A DNA stretch of 64,000 bases, taken from an uncultured Sutterella sp. Its GTDB lineage: Bacteria > Pseudomonadota > Gammaproteobacteria > Burkholderiales > Burkholderiaceae_F. The notes below the pieces were generated by a model that saw only the letters and a program-made list of their open reading frames with translations, had not been told where the DNA came from and searched no databases. The position numbers were made by a program, and so were the translations under genes. Location: contig CAAEPH010000032.1 in assembly GCA_900757865.1 (NCBI GenBank), forward strand, positions 42,631 through 106,630. The letters run 5' to 3'. Below are positions 17,890 through 28,153 of the stretch, in pieces; the first letter of the stretch is position 1, and every line of letters starts with the position of its first letter.

Positions 17890-18939
17890 CAGGTTACTCC
17901 TCGATTAACTCGCTGTCAGCATGACGGAATCACGGTGGTTATTCATCGGACGAAAAATAAACTCCCCGTCGCTAGAGAGGAAATAAAACCACCCCTTGGC
18001 GAGAAACCCACTTTGTGAGCTGTTTGAGTGGATTGAGCGTCCTGTTCTGTGCCATTTGTCTCCGGTTTTCACCAACCCCAGAGAGCACGGGGAAGACTCA
18101 TCCAAAGCTCGACTTCTCAACAATACGACTCAGCCACATGATCCAACACGCTATCCTCCTAGAATCGTTGGAAGAGAGCACAAAAAAGGGGGCTTCTCAA
18201 AAAAAAACGGACTCATTATACACAACGCTATGAGTGTGCACCACGGGGTGAAATGCTTATATCTTCATAAATTCTTTGGATGCTCTAATTTGTGGTTTTC
18301 AGCGATTTTTATGATGAATCAGACCTTGCCAAATAAGGCTTTTCCCCATGGACTATTTTAACTAGAAGTTACCTCCATTTCGCTGTGGGACGGCTGTTTT
18401 GCGCGTTCCTCATTAATACTTCGGGGCCTTATCGTGCTCCTTTCATCGCTTTAGCCCTCTGTAGCCGACAGCGCGCCAATTTTCTGGATTAATCCAAAGA
18501 GATGATATCACGTTATAGCTTACTATCCCCCAACTCGTTTTTCCGAAATCATCCTACGCTTTTCACCCTTTTTTCTCCCCGATAAACCCCTCCTTTAATT
18601 TCTAATAAATTAATTATTTCAAAGTCGAAAAAGCGGGGTTAACCTCCGACACCCACCAACAGTCCGTTACCATCGCAAAGCGTTTGATACGGATTTTGCG
18701 ATTTAGAAACGATTATGACGCTTGCCTCTTTACCACGCTTTGAGCGCTCTTCTCGGTTAAAGGGCGCTAGCGTTTTTTGTGTCCATACTGACAGAAAATA
18801 GCAGGCATTTAGAGTAACATGTGCCTTCAGAAAAAGGCACACGACCTCTCTTTAAGGATCGTGAACCGTTTCATGCCACGGGGCAAGCCTCTCGCTTGTC
18901 CGAATCTGGCACTGTCGACACTCTAGATTGCATAAAAAA
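17890..18939. other. Long A+T-rich intergenic region
   Basis: About 1050 bases between the divergent hns-like gene and the next gene. It is strikingly A+T-rich around 18200-18640. A 72-codon minus frame at 17905-18123 exists but has no recognisable features. It may hold hns autoregulatory DNA; nothing definite is seen. Confidence 0.4.
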
Positions 18940-19503
18940 ATGACTTCGACCTTCCTCTCTCGCCGTACGCTTTTAGCACTGACCACGCTAGGCGCACTCA
19001 GCACCTTGACGCCTCGCTCCGCGTTGGCGCTCTCTATTGGTACCCAGAAAAACGTACCCCTCGTTCAACCGTCCACCGTGACGTTCCCGGCTCAGAAAAG
19101 TTTGGACGCGGTGCGTGAATCCCTCGTCGAGGTTGCCTCGCGCCTGCACTGGCGCGTGCTCTGCCAGACGCAACCAGGCCACGTGCATTTGGTCTACCTG
19201 CGCGGGGATCGTCTGGAGCTTGAAGTCGATATCAGCTATACGCTCGAGAGCTTCACGATTCATTACGTTGGAAGCCGAGGGCTTTATGAAGAAAAAACCA
19301 AGGAGGGCGACATTCTCTTGCGCCCGAAAGGCAATACGCTCATCAACGACCTCAACCGCGTGCTCACACGCCGTATGACCACGGGGCTGCCTGCGCCAAC
19401 GCCCGGAGAACACGAGGAAAAGAAAGACGACGGCAAAGCTGGAGATAGCGACAGCAGTCACTCTTCCTCCAACGCTCGAGCTCAATCCCACGGGGCTCAT
19501 TAA
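18940..19503 (+). CDS. Small exported protein of unknown function
   Basis: 187 residues from ATG 18940. N-terminal signal with an arginine pair (FLSRRTLLALTTLG) and a hydrophobic core ending near SALAL, so it is probably exported. The central domain (residues ~45-135) alternates strands and helices, with LEVDISYTLESFTIHYVGSRGL followed by a short NDLNRVL helix. This resembles a group of small betaproteobacterial lipoproteins with an IxYxxxxYxIxYxxSxNL pattern, but no lipobox Cys is present here. The tail (~145-187) is low-complexity, rich in E, K, D and S. Function unknown. It lies 43 bases before the phosphopantetheinyl transferase gene and may be co-transcribed. Confidence 0.65.
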   Translation: MTSTFLSRRTLLALTTLGALSTLTPRSALALSIGTQKNVPLVQPSTVTFPAQKSLDAVRESLVEVASRLHWRVLCQTQPGHVHLVYLRGDRLELEVDISYTLESFTIHYVGSRGLYEEKTKEGDILLRPKGNTLINDLNRVLTRRMTTGLPAPTPGEHEEKKDDGKAGDSDSSHSSSNARAQSHGAH

Positions 19504-19546
19504 ACGACTTTGCTTTTAGTCTTTTAGTTTTAGGGATATCACCTTC

Positions 19547-20455
19547 ATGGATGTCGTGCTCGAGCATCTCGATCGCCTGAACCTGCGCTCAGAAAAGGCG
19601 CCCGTCTTGCCCTATTCTGAGCGTTCTGAGTGTTCTGAGCGCTATGCCCCCACACTTGACGCGTTGCGCCGTGCGCTTTCGACGGACTATGTCGTATGGT
19701 TACTCGATTTGCGACAGCTTAACGCAGACGCGGCCCGCGAGGGGCTCGCTTACCTCGAAGAGCCAACGCTCGAGCGTCTTCGTCGCTATCATCACCCAGA
19801 GCGCTTTGTCGAAAGTTTGGGAGCACGACTTTTAGCGACGCTCACCGCGCGGCTCACGCACACCACGCTTCGTGAGGATCCACCCTATGGACCAGTGCTT
19901 GTCGACCCTGGCACGTCAACGGAACCCACACGCCTTCGCTACCTCTCGGTGAGTCACACGCATCAAGTGGCGGCGCTCGCGATTGCCCCTCTCGCGGGCG
20001 AGCGCGTTGGGCTAGACATTGAGTGGGAGCGCCCTCGTGAACGCGCATCTGACATTCTCGAACATATTCTCCCTGAGGAGGTGGTCAAAAGCGTTCGCAC
20101 ACACGTGCCACACGATTCGCCCGGCTTTCAAGCACTTTTTTATCGAGCGTGGTGCGAGAGCGAAGCGCTCATCAAACTCAATCGTGGTGCGTCTACGTTT
20201 ACCCTTGTCGCTGCTCAGAGCTCCTCAAGAAGAGCGACCGCTATGTCGTCCGGCTACCCAGTCGCAGCTCGTCCCTGGGACGCGGTACGCCAGGCCGATC
20301 AACAGCCCTTACCCGTGGTGTTCACGCACCCTGCGCCGGGGTTAGCCATGGCGCTCGTGGGCGAAGGCTTCTCGCTCGAACCCCTTACCCTCACCACGTG
20401 GGACGTCGCGGGTTTACTCGCGCGTTTGCGGGAGACCACACACGAAAACAGCTAA
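19547..20455 (+). CDS. Sfp-type 4'-phosphopantetheinyl transferase
   Basis: 302 residues. Diagnostic motifs: ERVGLDIEWERPRE near residue 155 with the Mg-binding Asp and Glu, and FYRAWCESEALIKLNRG near residues 197-213, the WxxKEA-type helix (here WCESEA). An upstream SHTHQ segment forms part of the CoA site. The length fits the Sfp/EntD superfamily. The enzyme moves phosphopantetheine from CoA to a Ser of a carrier protein (ACP/PCP domains). No NRPS or PKS gene is visible in the window, so the client is unknown; a general role for ACP is possible. The Lys of the usual KEA motif is not in the canonical place, so activity should not be assumed. Confidence 0.75.
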   Translation: MDVVLEHLDRLNLRSEKAPVLPYSERSECSERYAPTLDALRRALSTDYVVWLLDLRQLNADAAREGLAYLEEPTLERLRRYHHPERFVESLGARLLATLTARLTHTTLREDPPYGPVLVDPGTSTEPTRLRYLSVSHTHQVAALAIAPLAGERVGLDIEWERPRERASDILEHILPEEVVKSVRTHVPHDSPGFQALFYRAWCESEALIKLNRGASTFTLVAAQSSSRRATAMSSGYPVAARPWDAVRQADQQPLPVVFTHPAPGLAMALVGEGFSLEPLTLTTWDVAGLLARLRETTHENS

Positions 20456-20843
20456 AACGCCCTCTTTTTCAAAACGCTTTGACACACTCTCCGGGCCACG
20501 CGCCTCGTGCGCTACGATTAAAATGAGAGCATTGTGTTCGAGTAGCCGATTGCCTCCTCGATAAAGAAGAAAGAAAGGATATCAACCCCATGCTCGAGCG
20601 TTGCACCCATGAGCCACGATGAGCCAAGTATTCACCATGAGAGACCTCTTGAGAAGGGAAAGCGTTTTGCCAACCAACCGTCACGTGCGTAAAGAGCGTA
20701 CAGAGCGTAGCCAGCGGATGACCACTCGTCAGGAACGAGAGGACGAGATCGGAGCGCGTTCCGCTCGTCTGTGCGTAGCGCCTTTTACGCTCCTGACACG
20801 CCTGACGTTCCAAAGTCGGCCAACGACACCTAAGCGCCATCTT

Positions 20844-22733
20844 ATGCGGGTGGCGATCTTAAGAGCCATGAGTGCAATGTGTGCGATGGGCACTGTGGGT
20901 ATCATGGGAACTCTGGCAATGCCTTCTGTCGCCCTAGCCGAGACGGCGCCCGAAGGCTCCCCATCGATCACCCAACAGACAACCGCAAAAACGACCGAAC
21001 AAAGGACCGACGACGCCTCCTCTGGCACGCAAAACGAGGCCGTCATCGCAGCACAGCGCCCGCACACCGCCGTGGTGGACTTAACGGGCCTGAACGGTGA
21101 CTTGAACGACAACGCTCAGATCTACATTCGCTCCGCGACCTCAGGCGGGCTCACGCCACTTTCCTCCTTTGATCGACAGCGTATTGTGGCAGCTGTGCGC
21201 GATGCGCTCTCGGCGTTGGGCTACTTTTCGCCAACGATCGAGACGCGCTGGGAGGCAGCGGGTGAAAAAGCCATCTTGCACGTGTCGGTTCAACAAGGTG
21301 ACCCCGTCACCATTGCTGAGACGCACGTTACGATCACCGGGGACGGTGAAAAAGAGCCTTTTTTTGAACCGCTTCTCGCTGGCGTGCCGAAACCCGGCAC
21401 GGTGCTCAACCAGAGCGACTACGACACGCTTAAAAACAATTTGATGCGCGTCGCGCTCGAAAACGGGTACTTCAAGAGTCAGTTCACCGAGCACGAACTG
21501 GGGGTGCAGCGCGCCACGCGCAAAGCCTATTGGCGTCTGACATTGGAGACGGGCCCACGCTACCGCTTTGGCCCGGTGGTCTTTACGGGAAGTCAGATTC
21601 GCGACGAATACTTGCGTAACCTTGTGCCTTTCCGCCAAGGGGAGCCCTACACCAACGAGCGCTTCTCCAAGCTCACCCAATCGCTCAACGAAACGGGGTG
21701 GTTTTCCACTGTGATTGTGGTACCCAAACCTGAAGACGCCACTGAAGACGCCGAGATGCCGGTGGTCGCAACGCTTGCCCCACGCATCAAAAACACGGTG
21801 GACATGGCCTTGGGGTTTACCACGGACTCTGGCCCGCACGCGTCGCTTGACTGGAAAAAGCCTTGGATTAATGATCGAGGGATGAGTTTGACGCTCGAGA
21901 CCGAGCTCAACAAAGATGAGCCGAGCGCCGGTGTGACGCTTAAAATTCCGCTCGCACGTCAACCCTTGCAGCACTACTACACGGTGAGTGCAGACTACGA
22001 GAAAACGAGTCTCAACGACACCGAAAGTGATCAGTTGGAAGTCTCGGTTGCGCGCCACTGGAATTACGAAAATCGCTGGCAGCGAGAAGTGCACCTCAAC
22101 TACCTCAGAGACACCTTTACGCAGGGCGACGTGCACAACAGCACGAGCGTGCTCTACCCCGGGATTCAATTTAAACGCACGCGATCGCGCGGCGACACGT
22201 TCCCCACGTGGGGCGACACGCAGGTCTATACCTTTGATGTGGCAAGCGACAAGGCTCTCTCGGACGTCACCTTCCAGCGCTTTACGTTTAACCAAACTTG
22301 GGTGCGCACTCCGTGGTCGGGGCACCGCTTTGTGGGACGATGGTCGTTGGGGTGGTTACATACCAACCACTTTGATTTGGTGCCTCCTGACCTGCGCTTT
22401 TTCGCGGGTGGTGATCGAAGCATTCGTGGCTACGACTACAAATCCGTCTCACCCACCGACAGTGAGGGACGCTTGACGGGCGCGAAACGTTTAGCCACGG
22501 CGAGCATCGAATATCAACATCAAGTGAGCGGCCCCTGGTGGGCGGCGGCCTTTGTTGACGGGGGTGAAGCGGTCAACACTTTCACGAACGTCAAGTGGAA
22601 AATTGGCGTGGGCGCTGGGGTGCGATGGATGTCCCCCATTGGTCCCATCAAACTCGATCTGGCCTTCCCCACGCGAGAAGGCTTTTCGCTCAAGAACGCG
22701 CACCTCTACTTTGCGCTTGGCAGTGAACTCTAA
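20844..22733 (+). CDS. tamA: TamA, Omp85-family outer-membrane translocation/assembly module subunit
   Basis: About 630 residues from ATG 20844, chosen because it begins a signal peptide (hydrophobic Met-rich core ending VALAE). The frame stays open to 20619, but the extra 75 residues are basic and unlike a leader. After a Thr/Ser-rich linker come three POTRA-like domains (ALGYFSPTIETRW, ENGYFKSQFTEHEL, LNETGWFSTVIVV are their typical second halves). The C-terminal ~330 residues form a 16-strand BamA-type barrel with FFAGGDRSIRGYDYKSVSP, the conserved loop-6 RGY motif. The last strand ends FALGSEL. The gene is 17 bases before tamB, the usual pairing; together they insert outer-membrane proteins and aid phospholipid transport. 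Confidence 0.88.
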   Translation: MRVAILRAMSAMCAMGTVGIMGTLAMPSVALAETAPEGSPSITQQTTAKTTEQRTDDASSGTQNEAVIAAQRPHTAVVDLTGLNGDLNDNAQIYIRSATSGGLTPLSSFDRQRIVAAVRDALSALGYFSPTIETRWEAAGEKAILHVSVQQGDPVTIAETHVTITGDGEKEPFFEPLLAGVPKPGTVLNQSDYDTLKNNLMRVALENGYFKSQFTEHELGVQRATRKAYWRLTLETGPRYRFGPVVFTGSQIRDEYLRNLVPFRQGEPYTNERFSKLTQSLNETGWFSTVIVVPKPEDATEDAEMPVVATLAPRIKNTVDMALGFTTDSGPHASLDWKKPWINDRGMSLTLETELNKDEPSAGVTLKIPLARQPLQHYYTVSADYEKTSLNDTESDQLEVSVARHWNYENRWQREVHLNYLRDTFTQGDVHNSTSVLYPGIQFKRTRSRGDTFPTWGDTQVYTFDVASDKALSDVTFQRFTFNQTWVRTPWSGHRFVGRWSLGWLHTNHFDLVPPDLRFFAGGDRSIRGYDYKSVSPTDSEGRLTGAKRLATASIEYQHQVSGPWWAAAFVDGGEAVNTFTNVKWKIGVGAGVRWMSPIGPIKLDLAFPTREGFSLKNAHLYFALGSEL

Positions 22734-22750
22734 AAGCAAAAGAGAGCGTC

Positions 22751-25700
22751 ATGACACAGACTAACGATTCCTCCTCTCAGGGCGCCACGCCCCATAGCGA
22801 CGTGCCCATGAAGGCCTCTGAAACGATGAGCAACGCCACAGAACCAGCCAACCAAACGATCAGCGAAAAAGCCGCCGAGCGCGACCTGGACAAGACCCCG
22901 ACGACCCCAACGCAGTCAACGAAGCCAACAGGGCCCACCTCAACGCCAGAGCCCCCTCAACCGGCTCAGAGCACGCGCTCACGCGTGGGACGCGTGGGTC
23001 GCATCGGGCGTGCGATCGGCTGGACGCTCTTTGGCACATCCGTCGTGCTGGTAGGGGGTGTGACGACGTTAGTGGTGTCGCCCGCGCTTCAACACCAATT
23101 GATTTATTGGGGCGCCTCTTACGTCGAGGGGTTGCATTTAGCCTCGCTTGAAGGGTCCCTACTCGCACCCACCGTGCAGGGGCTCACGTATGAGACCCCC
23201 GGAGTAAAAGTGACGGTGGGACGTTTGGGTTGGGGCATTGATCTTCGTAACCTGACGGAGAAAACCGTCAATCTCACGCGTCTTTTTGCTAACGACATCA
23301 CGATCGAAATCGATACCCAGGCCCTGCCTAAAACCGAAGAAGCCACCTCAGAGCCTCTTGGTCGGATTCGCCTGCCGGTGGCCATTCGCCTCCAGGAAGC
23401 GAGCCTAGAGAACCTCAAGGTGGTGGTCGATGGAATGGAGCTGAGCCTGGGGCAGCTGAGAACCGCAGCGGCCTGGCAAGGCGAAGAGCTCGTGATCGAC
23501 TCGCTCACGCTCACGCATGCTGCCGTCACGCTGGCCTCGAGCAACGTTGCCCCCGCAACGCCAGGGAACGGAAAAACAGTCACCACGACCACGGACGTTA
23601 AAGACCACCCCGCGAGAACGGACAAAGACGGCGCTACCTTAGCTCACGCCGAAGCGCCACAGACACAGACTGCGCTGAATGCCAACGCACGCGCTCAGGC
23701 TGGCGTCACCGCGTTTCGTGAGCAAATTAATACGCTCAAACGCACCTTGGGCTTTCCGCTCATTACCGCCAGCGACCTCCCGCAGGGACCGTTGTTGCCC
23801 TTTGATCTGACGGTGAATTCCGCTCACGTCCGCGATGTCTCGGTCGCGACGCCCGCAGAGCGCGCCGTGCTGCAAAAGGCCGTCACAGAAAGCGGCAACG
23901 GGGCAACGTCCGCTGGCGACGACAAAACGCCTAAAGAGAGTGTTACCACAAAGCATTCCACCACAGCGAAAGCTCAAAATCCGTCCGCTCAAAACTCATC
24001 TGCGCCCACGGTCACGCTCTTGAGCATCCCGGCGGTACGCGAATTGACCTTGATCGCTAGCGTGACAGAGAAGGCTGTTGCCGTCCCTCACGTAGCCGTG
24101 CAGCTCGACGATTTAACGACCGTACTGGGCTCGGCCAACGTAGCCTTTACCGACCAAGCACCCGTGACAGTCTCGCTGTGGGCCAAACCTGGCTCTCGCC
24201 TCCCTGCTCTTCTCACGCAACCGATTGATCCCTTAACAGGACTTTCGAGCGTACGGGTGGATCTCAACGGGGCGATTCTCGGCACACTGTCAGCGGCTAT
24301 GGAATTAAGCGGTCGCGAACCTGCAACACTTACCGCCACCCTCTCGCCCGCCACGGCGGGGCTTCCCTTTAGCTTAAAACTCAACGCTGCGAAAGTGGGT
24401 GTCGGGAGCGCCCTGCCTCAGCTCACCGATCTTGAGTTCACGGCCCAAGGTCGCTTTTCCCCCATGACCGGGGTGATGCCACTGGCGGGCAGTACTCATA
24501 GTGCAACAGCCAAAGCGAGCACCACAACGAAAGACCGTACACCGATCTCAACGACAAGCGCTCAAAGAGGCTCCGAGAAGAAGGTTGAAAACACCGAAGG
24601 CTGGAGCGTTAAACTTAAAGGCCAACTGATTCCCCCCACGGGTGAGGGGCTACCCGTTTTGCAACCCATGCGCGTGGCGCTTTCTGCTAACGGCACACTC
24701 GAAAGAATTGAGCTCACCGACACGGGCCTTCAAAACCGGGACGGGACGGCAGTCTTGGAAGGGCACGTCGACTGGTCGCAAGCACTCAAGGGCGACGTTC
24801 GCTTGGCCCTTGTGGGCTTTGACCTGGGGGTTTTAAGCCCCAATGTGCCCGTGAAACTCGCGGGCGAAGCCGCGCTTGACTTGAGCTCTCGCACGGACGA
24901 CGTGCTCGCCACGTGGCAAGCAACGTTAAGTAAAGCGGCGTTTAGAGGCACGTTAGCCAGATTGCCTATCGAGAAGAGCCCCGCTTCAGAAAAAGGGGCG
25001 AAGAAAAAAGCGGTAGCGCAGAGCAAATCAAAAACCACCCCGGATCAAACTCCCCACGCCGCTCAAGGCCCAGAACGGGCGGGCTCTGCCACGACGTCAC
25101 GGCGTCGCCCAGGGGAGCGTCTCTTAACGCAACCCGTCATTGTGAACGCCACCGCCAAAGCGGATGCGCGTGGCGACTGGCAAGCGTCGGTGAACGAAAT
25201 TCGTTGGGCTCAAAATACGATCTCGGGCGAAGGTGCTGGGACCTTTGGGTCCAAGGGCCTCTCGGCCGACGCCAAGCTCACGCTCTCGCTAGATTCCCTT
25301 AGCGATTTTGCGCCTGAGATCACCGGCGCCCTTCGTGGCACCTTGGGGGTCAAGGGGCATTTTGACGGCCCCACGCCCAATCCCGTCATCACCTCCGACT
25401 TGCGGGGTGACGGCATTGCGGTGCGCAATACCGATGGCGCGAATGCGCTTCAAGTGGGCGACATGAGAATGGTGGGTACCTTTGGTGGCGCGCCGCTTAA
25501 ATCCACGACCCAATCCTCAACCCTCTCCCCCTTAACCCTCACGATTTCAGACCTCGTGGTGGGGGAGGCGACAGATGAGGACGAGACGCAACCCATGCGC
25601 TTCGAGTCGATTTCCACAACGCTCGCGGGTAACCTCGCCTCGCACCAGTTAACCGCCACGGTCAAAGGGGGCCCTGCGCCCGCTACCCTCTCCATCACCG

Positions 25701-27556
25701 GGGGACTTGCTCGCGATTTCTCGCGCTGGCAAGGTAGCATTGATCGCATCACAGTGGAGACCCCCTTGGGTAAAGCCGCGTCCGACGCTGCTACTCTCAA
25801 TGTCGCGTTAAATAACGCCACCGCTACGCTTGGCGCTCACTGTTGGCAGTTGCCCGCAGGCGTCACAAAAAGCACCCCCACCAATCGCGTTTGCGTTGCA
25901 GAACCCGCCACGCTAGGCACGCAAGGCCAAGCGCACCTCTCGGTGGAGCGGTTTGACCTGGCAAGCTTGGCGCCCCTCTTGGGGCCGGACTTGCGTCTCA
26001 AAGGGCTGTTCACTGGAGGAGCGAGCGCTCGGTGGGATCTCAACCAAACGGGGGTGCTGCCGCAAGTCACGCTGGACCTTCAAAATCAAGGCGTGACGGT
26101 AACTCGTGAGACCGATAACGGCTCGGTCGTGATTCCGTTTGATGCGATCACGCTCCAAGCAAAGACCACCGCCAAAGACGCCCAGGTCGCCCTCATGGTG
26201 GCGCCACAGAAAAACGGACGGCTTACCGCCAACGTAACAGTCGCTGACGTCGCTCGTGACCGTCGCTTGAGAGGACGGATCACGTTAGAGAAAATCACGC
26301 TCGACGCGCTCAATGAGCTTTTTAGCTCAGGCGAAGTCGCCAAAGGCCATCTCGAGTCCGACGTGGGTTTAGCTGGCACCTTAGCGCACCCTGAACTCGA
26401 CGGCTTTATTAAGCTCACAGAGGCTGATATTCAAGATGGGCTCGTCCCTTTGGATATTCAACCAAGCGACATGACCGTGCATTTCACAGGGAGCCACTCC
26501 ACGCTCGATGGGATGCTTCGCACCTCAGACGGTGAAGTCGAAATGACGGGCTCAGCCGACTGGAGCGATCTCACCGACCCCAAGGCGACGGTGAGGTTGA
26601 GAACATTAAGAGACGGTCGTGAAGAAACGCTTGGCCTGACGGTTCCTCCCTACGCCAAACTCAACATGGCCGCGGACGTGACCGCGTCGGCTGACAACAA
26701 GGGGCTCAACATCAACGGGGAAGTGGTAATTCCGCAAGGCACGATCACGATTGAAAAGCTCCCTGAGTCCGCGATTCAACCCTCGGACGACCTGGTGATG
26801 TTAAAACGCGATCTCACACCGGTGAAGCCAAAGTCCGCGGGACTTCCCATCCATTCGAACTTGAAGATTACCGTGGGGCCTAAGGTCCGAGTGGACGCCT
26901 TTGACCTTAAAGCAGGCCTTACGGGCTCGCTCGTGATGACCCAAGGCCCCAATGGCTTGGGACTCAGCGGCAACATCAACTTACGCCGTGGACGCTTCTA
27001 CGCCTACGGACAGGCCTTACAAATTACCAAGGGAGAAATCCTCTTTGCTGGTCCTGTGGATAATCCCCTGCTCAACCTTGATGCGATTCGTGATCCCAAT
27101 GCGACAGAAGATGGGGTCACCGCGGGGTTACGCGTCACGGGCTCGGCCATTAAACCGAAAGTGACGATTTACTCCACTCCTGCGATGAGTCAAGAAGCCG
27201 CGCTTTCCTACCTCTTACGCGGTCAAGGGTTGGGGTCAAGCGGCAGCGACGGGCAAGCCGTGGCGACAGCGCTATTGGGCATGGGGCTCTCGCAAACGTC
27301 CAGCATCGTGGGCAGCATTGGTAACGCCTTTGGGATTAGCGACTTGAGTGTAGGTAGTGAAGGCGTAGGTGACAAGACCAAAGTGGTGGTAAGTGGCCAT
27401 CTGTTGCCTCGCTTACAGCTCAAATATGGCGTCGGTGTCTTTGATTCGCTCGCGACCTTTACGCTTCGCTATCGCCTCTGGCCACGGCTTTACTTACAGG
27501 GGATTTGGGACGAGGCCCAGACGCTAGACCTCTTGTATCGGTGGGAGTTTAATTAA
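22751..27556 (+). CDS. tamB: TamB, inner-membrane-anchored AsmA-like bridging protein
   Basis: 1601 residues, longer than the ~1260 of E. coli TamB. The first ~85 residues are Thr/Pro/Ser-rich and cytosolic, followed by one membrane anchor (about 92-115). The long periplasmic body is a repeated beta-strand groove of the AsmA/VPS13 type. It is interrupted by several disordered inserts (around residues 265-330, 385-430, 615-650 and 745-800) rich in T, S, K and Q. The DUF490/TamB C-terminal domain is clear: LTGSLVMTQGPNGL, INLRRGRFYAYGQAL, VDNPLLNLDAIRD, and the end IWDEAQTLDLLYRWEFN, a typical terminal strand that contacts TamA. It works with TamA in envelope biogenesis and lipid transfer. The inserts account for most of the extra length. 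Confidence 0.9.
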   Translation: MTQTNDSSSQGATPHSDVPMKASETMSNATEPANQTISEKAAERDLDKTPTTPTQSTKPTGPTSTPEPPQPAQSTRSRVGRVGRIGRAIGWTLFGTSVVLVGGVTTLVVSPALQHQLIYWGASYVEGLHLASLEGSLLAPTVQGLTYETPGVKVTVGRLGWGIDLRNLTEKTVNLTRLFANDITIEIDTQALPKTEEATSEPLGRIRLPVAIRLQEASLENLKVVVDGMELSLGQLRTAAAWQGEELVIDSLTLTHAAVTLASSNVAPATPGNGKTVTTTTDVKDHPARTDKDGATLAHAEAPQTQTALNANARAQAGVTAFREQINTLKRTLGFPLITASDLPQGPLLPFDLTVNSAHVRDVSVATPAERAVLQKAVTESGNGATSAGDDKTPKESVTTKHSTTAKAQNPSAQNSSAPTVTLLSIPAVRELTLIASVTEKAVAVPHVAVQLDDLTTVLGSANVAFTDQAPVTVSLWAKPGSRLPALLTQPIDPLTGLSSVRVDLNGAILGTLSAAMELSGREPATLTATLSPATAGLPFSLKLNAAKVGVGSALPQLTDLEFTAQGRFSPMTGVMPLAGSTHSATAKASTTTKDRTPISTTSAQRGSEKKVENTEGWSVKLKGQLIPPTGEGLPVLQPMRVALSANGTLERIELTDTGLQNRDGTAVLEGHVDWSQALKGDVRLALVGFDLGVLSPNVPVKLAGEAALDLSSRTDDVLATWQATLSKAAFRGTLARLPIEKSPASEKGAKKKAVAQSKSKTTPDQTPHAAQGPERAGSATTSRRRPGERLLTQPVIVNATAKADARGDWQASVNEIRWAQNTISGEGAGTFGSKGLSADAKLTLSLDSLSDFAPEITGALRGTLGVKGHFDGPTPNPVITSDLRGDGIAVRNTDGANALQVGDMRMVGTFGGAPLKSTTQSSTLSPLTLTISDLVVGEATDEDETQPMRFESISTTLAGNLASHQLTATVKGGPAPATLSITGGLARDFSRWQGSIDRITVETPLGKAASDAATLNVALNNATATLGAHCWQLPAGVTKSTPTNRVCVAEPATLGTQGQAHLSVERFDLASLAPLLGPDLRLKGLFTGGASARWDLNQTGVLPQVTLDLQNQGVTVTRETDNGSVVIPFDAITLQAKTTAKDAQVALMVAPQKNGRLTANVTVADVARDRRLRGRITLEKITLDALNELFSSGEVAKGHLESDVGLAGTLAHPELDGFIKLTEADIQDGLVPLDIQPSDMTVHFTGSHSTLDGMLRTSDGEVEMTGSADWSDLTDPKATVRLRTLRDGREETLGLTVPPYAKLNMAADVTASADNKGLNINGEVVIPQGTITIEKLPESAIQPSDDLVMLKRDLTPVKPKSAGLPIHSNLKITVGPKVRVDAFDLKAGLTGSLVMTQGPNGLGLSGNINLRRGRFYAYGQALQITKGEILFAGPVDNPLLNLDAIRDPNATEDGVTAGLRVTGSAIKPKVTIYSTPAMSQEAALSYLLRGQGLGSSGSDGQAVATALLGMGLSQTSSIVGSIGNAFGISDLSVGSEGVGDKTKVVVSGHLLPRLQLKYGVGVFDSLATFTLRYRLWPRLYLQGIWDEAQTLDLLYRWEFN

Positions 27557-28084
27557 CGACAGCTGTGGTTTGTCGTTAGACGGGGCTGTTTATGGTCTTG
27601 CCTCAATGGTAAGACTGTGAACGGCATACGGTTGGTGGTGCACCGAGTGGATCCCTGTGGATACATCCAACATGATGGTGGTTGAGCGAGTTATTCCAGG
27701 AAAAACGCAACACGTCAGTCAGGGCCAATGTAGCCTTCGTGAAATCTTTTCAGGCCTTAACATTCATCCCTATGGGCATAGTTCACTTCGATCTGATAGG
27801 GTCTTTGTCATTGGATTCCCGAATTTGGTTGAATGCTCTTTGAGTTTTCAGAAAACATGCCATGAGTACTCCGGCCTGATTCGCTAGTGTGAATCCTTTT
27901 TCTTATTTGGCTTGCCAATGAAGAAAGCCTGTCCGCTGTTTCACAACCAAGTCATCATTGCCTGGCTGACCTAACGATTATCTGTCACCATTGCTAATCA
28001 AGCATGGCGATGATGCCAAGTCATAAGCAGGGAAACGTCAACCGCAAAGATCTCACTAATCTCATTTACTTCGAGCGCATCTGC
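27557..28084. other. Intergenic region after tamB
   Basis: A short hairpin (TAACGACA/TGTCGTTA, about 27554-27577) directly after the tamB stop may aid termination but has no T-run. The rest (27600-28080) shows no convincing gene. A 76-codon plus frame at 27657-27887 has no recognisable domain and poor spacing. Confidence 0.4.
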
Positions 28085-28116
28085 AAAAAGGCCCCGAACT
28101 TTCGTTCGAGGCCTTT
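28085..28116 (-). terminator. Rho-independent terminator of the porin gene
   Basis: Minus-strand reading: AAAGGCC-x-CGAAC, GAAA loop, GTTCG-x-GGCCTTT, then T5. It lies 38 bases past the porin stop. Confidence 0.88.
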
Positions 28117-28153
28117 GTGTTCAAGTATCAGTTAAACTGTTTCAGTTAGCTGA

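Noticed and set aside
17905..18123. 72-codon minus frame upstream of the H-NS-like gene
   Set aside because: No ribosome site, no recognisable features; kept only as a note in the gap entry.
21141..22325. Minus-strand open frame of 394 codons
   Set aside because: Antisense shadow of tamA.
27657..27887. 76-codon plus frame after tamB
   Set aside because: No domain, no good start context.
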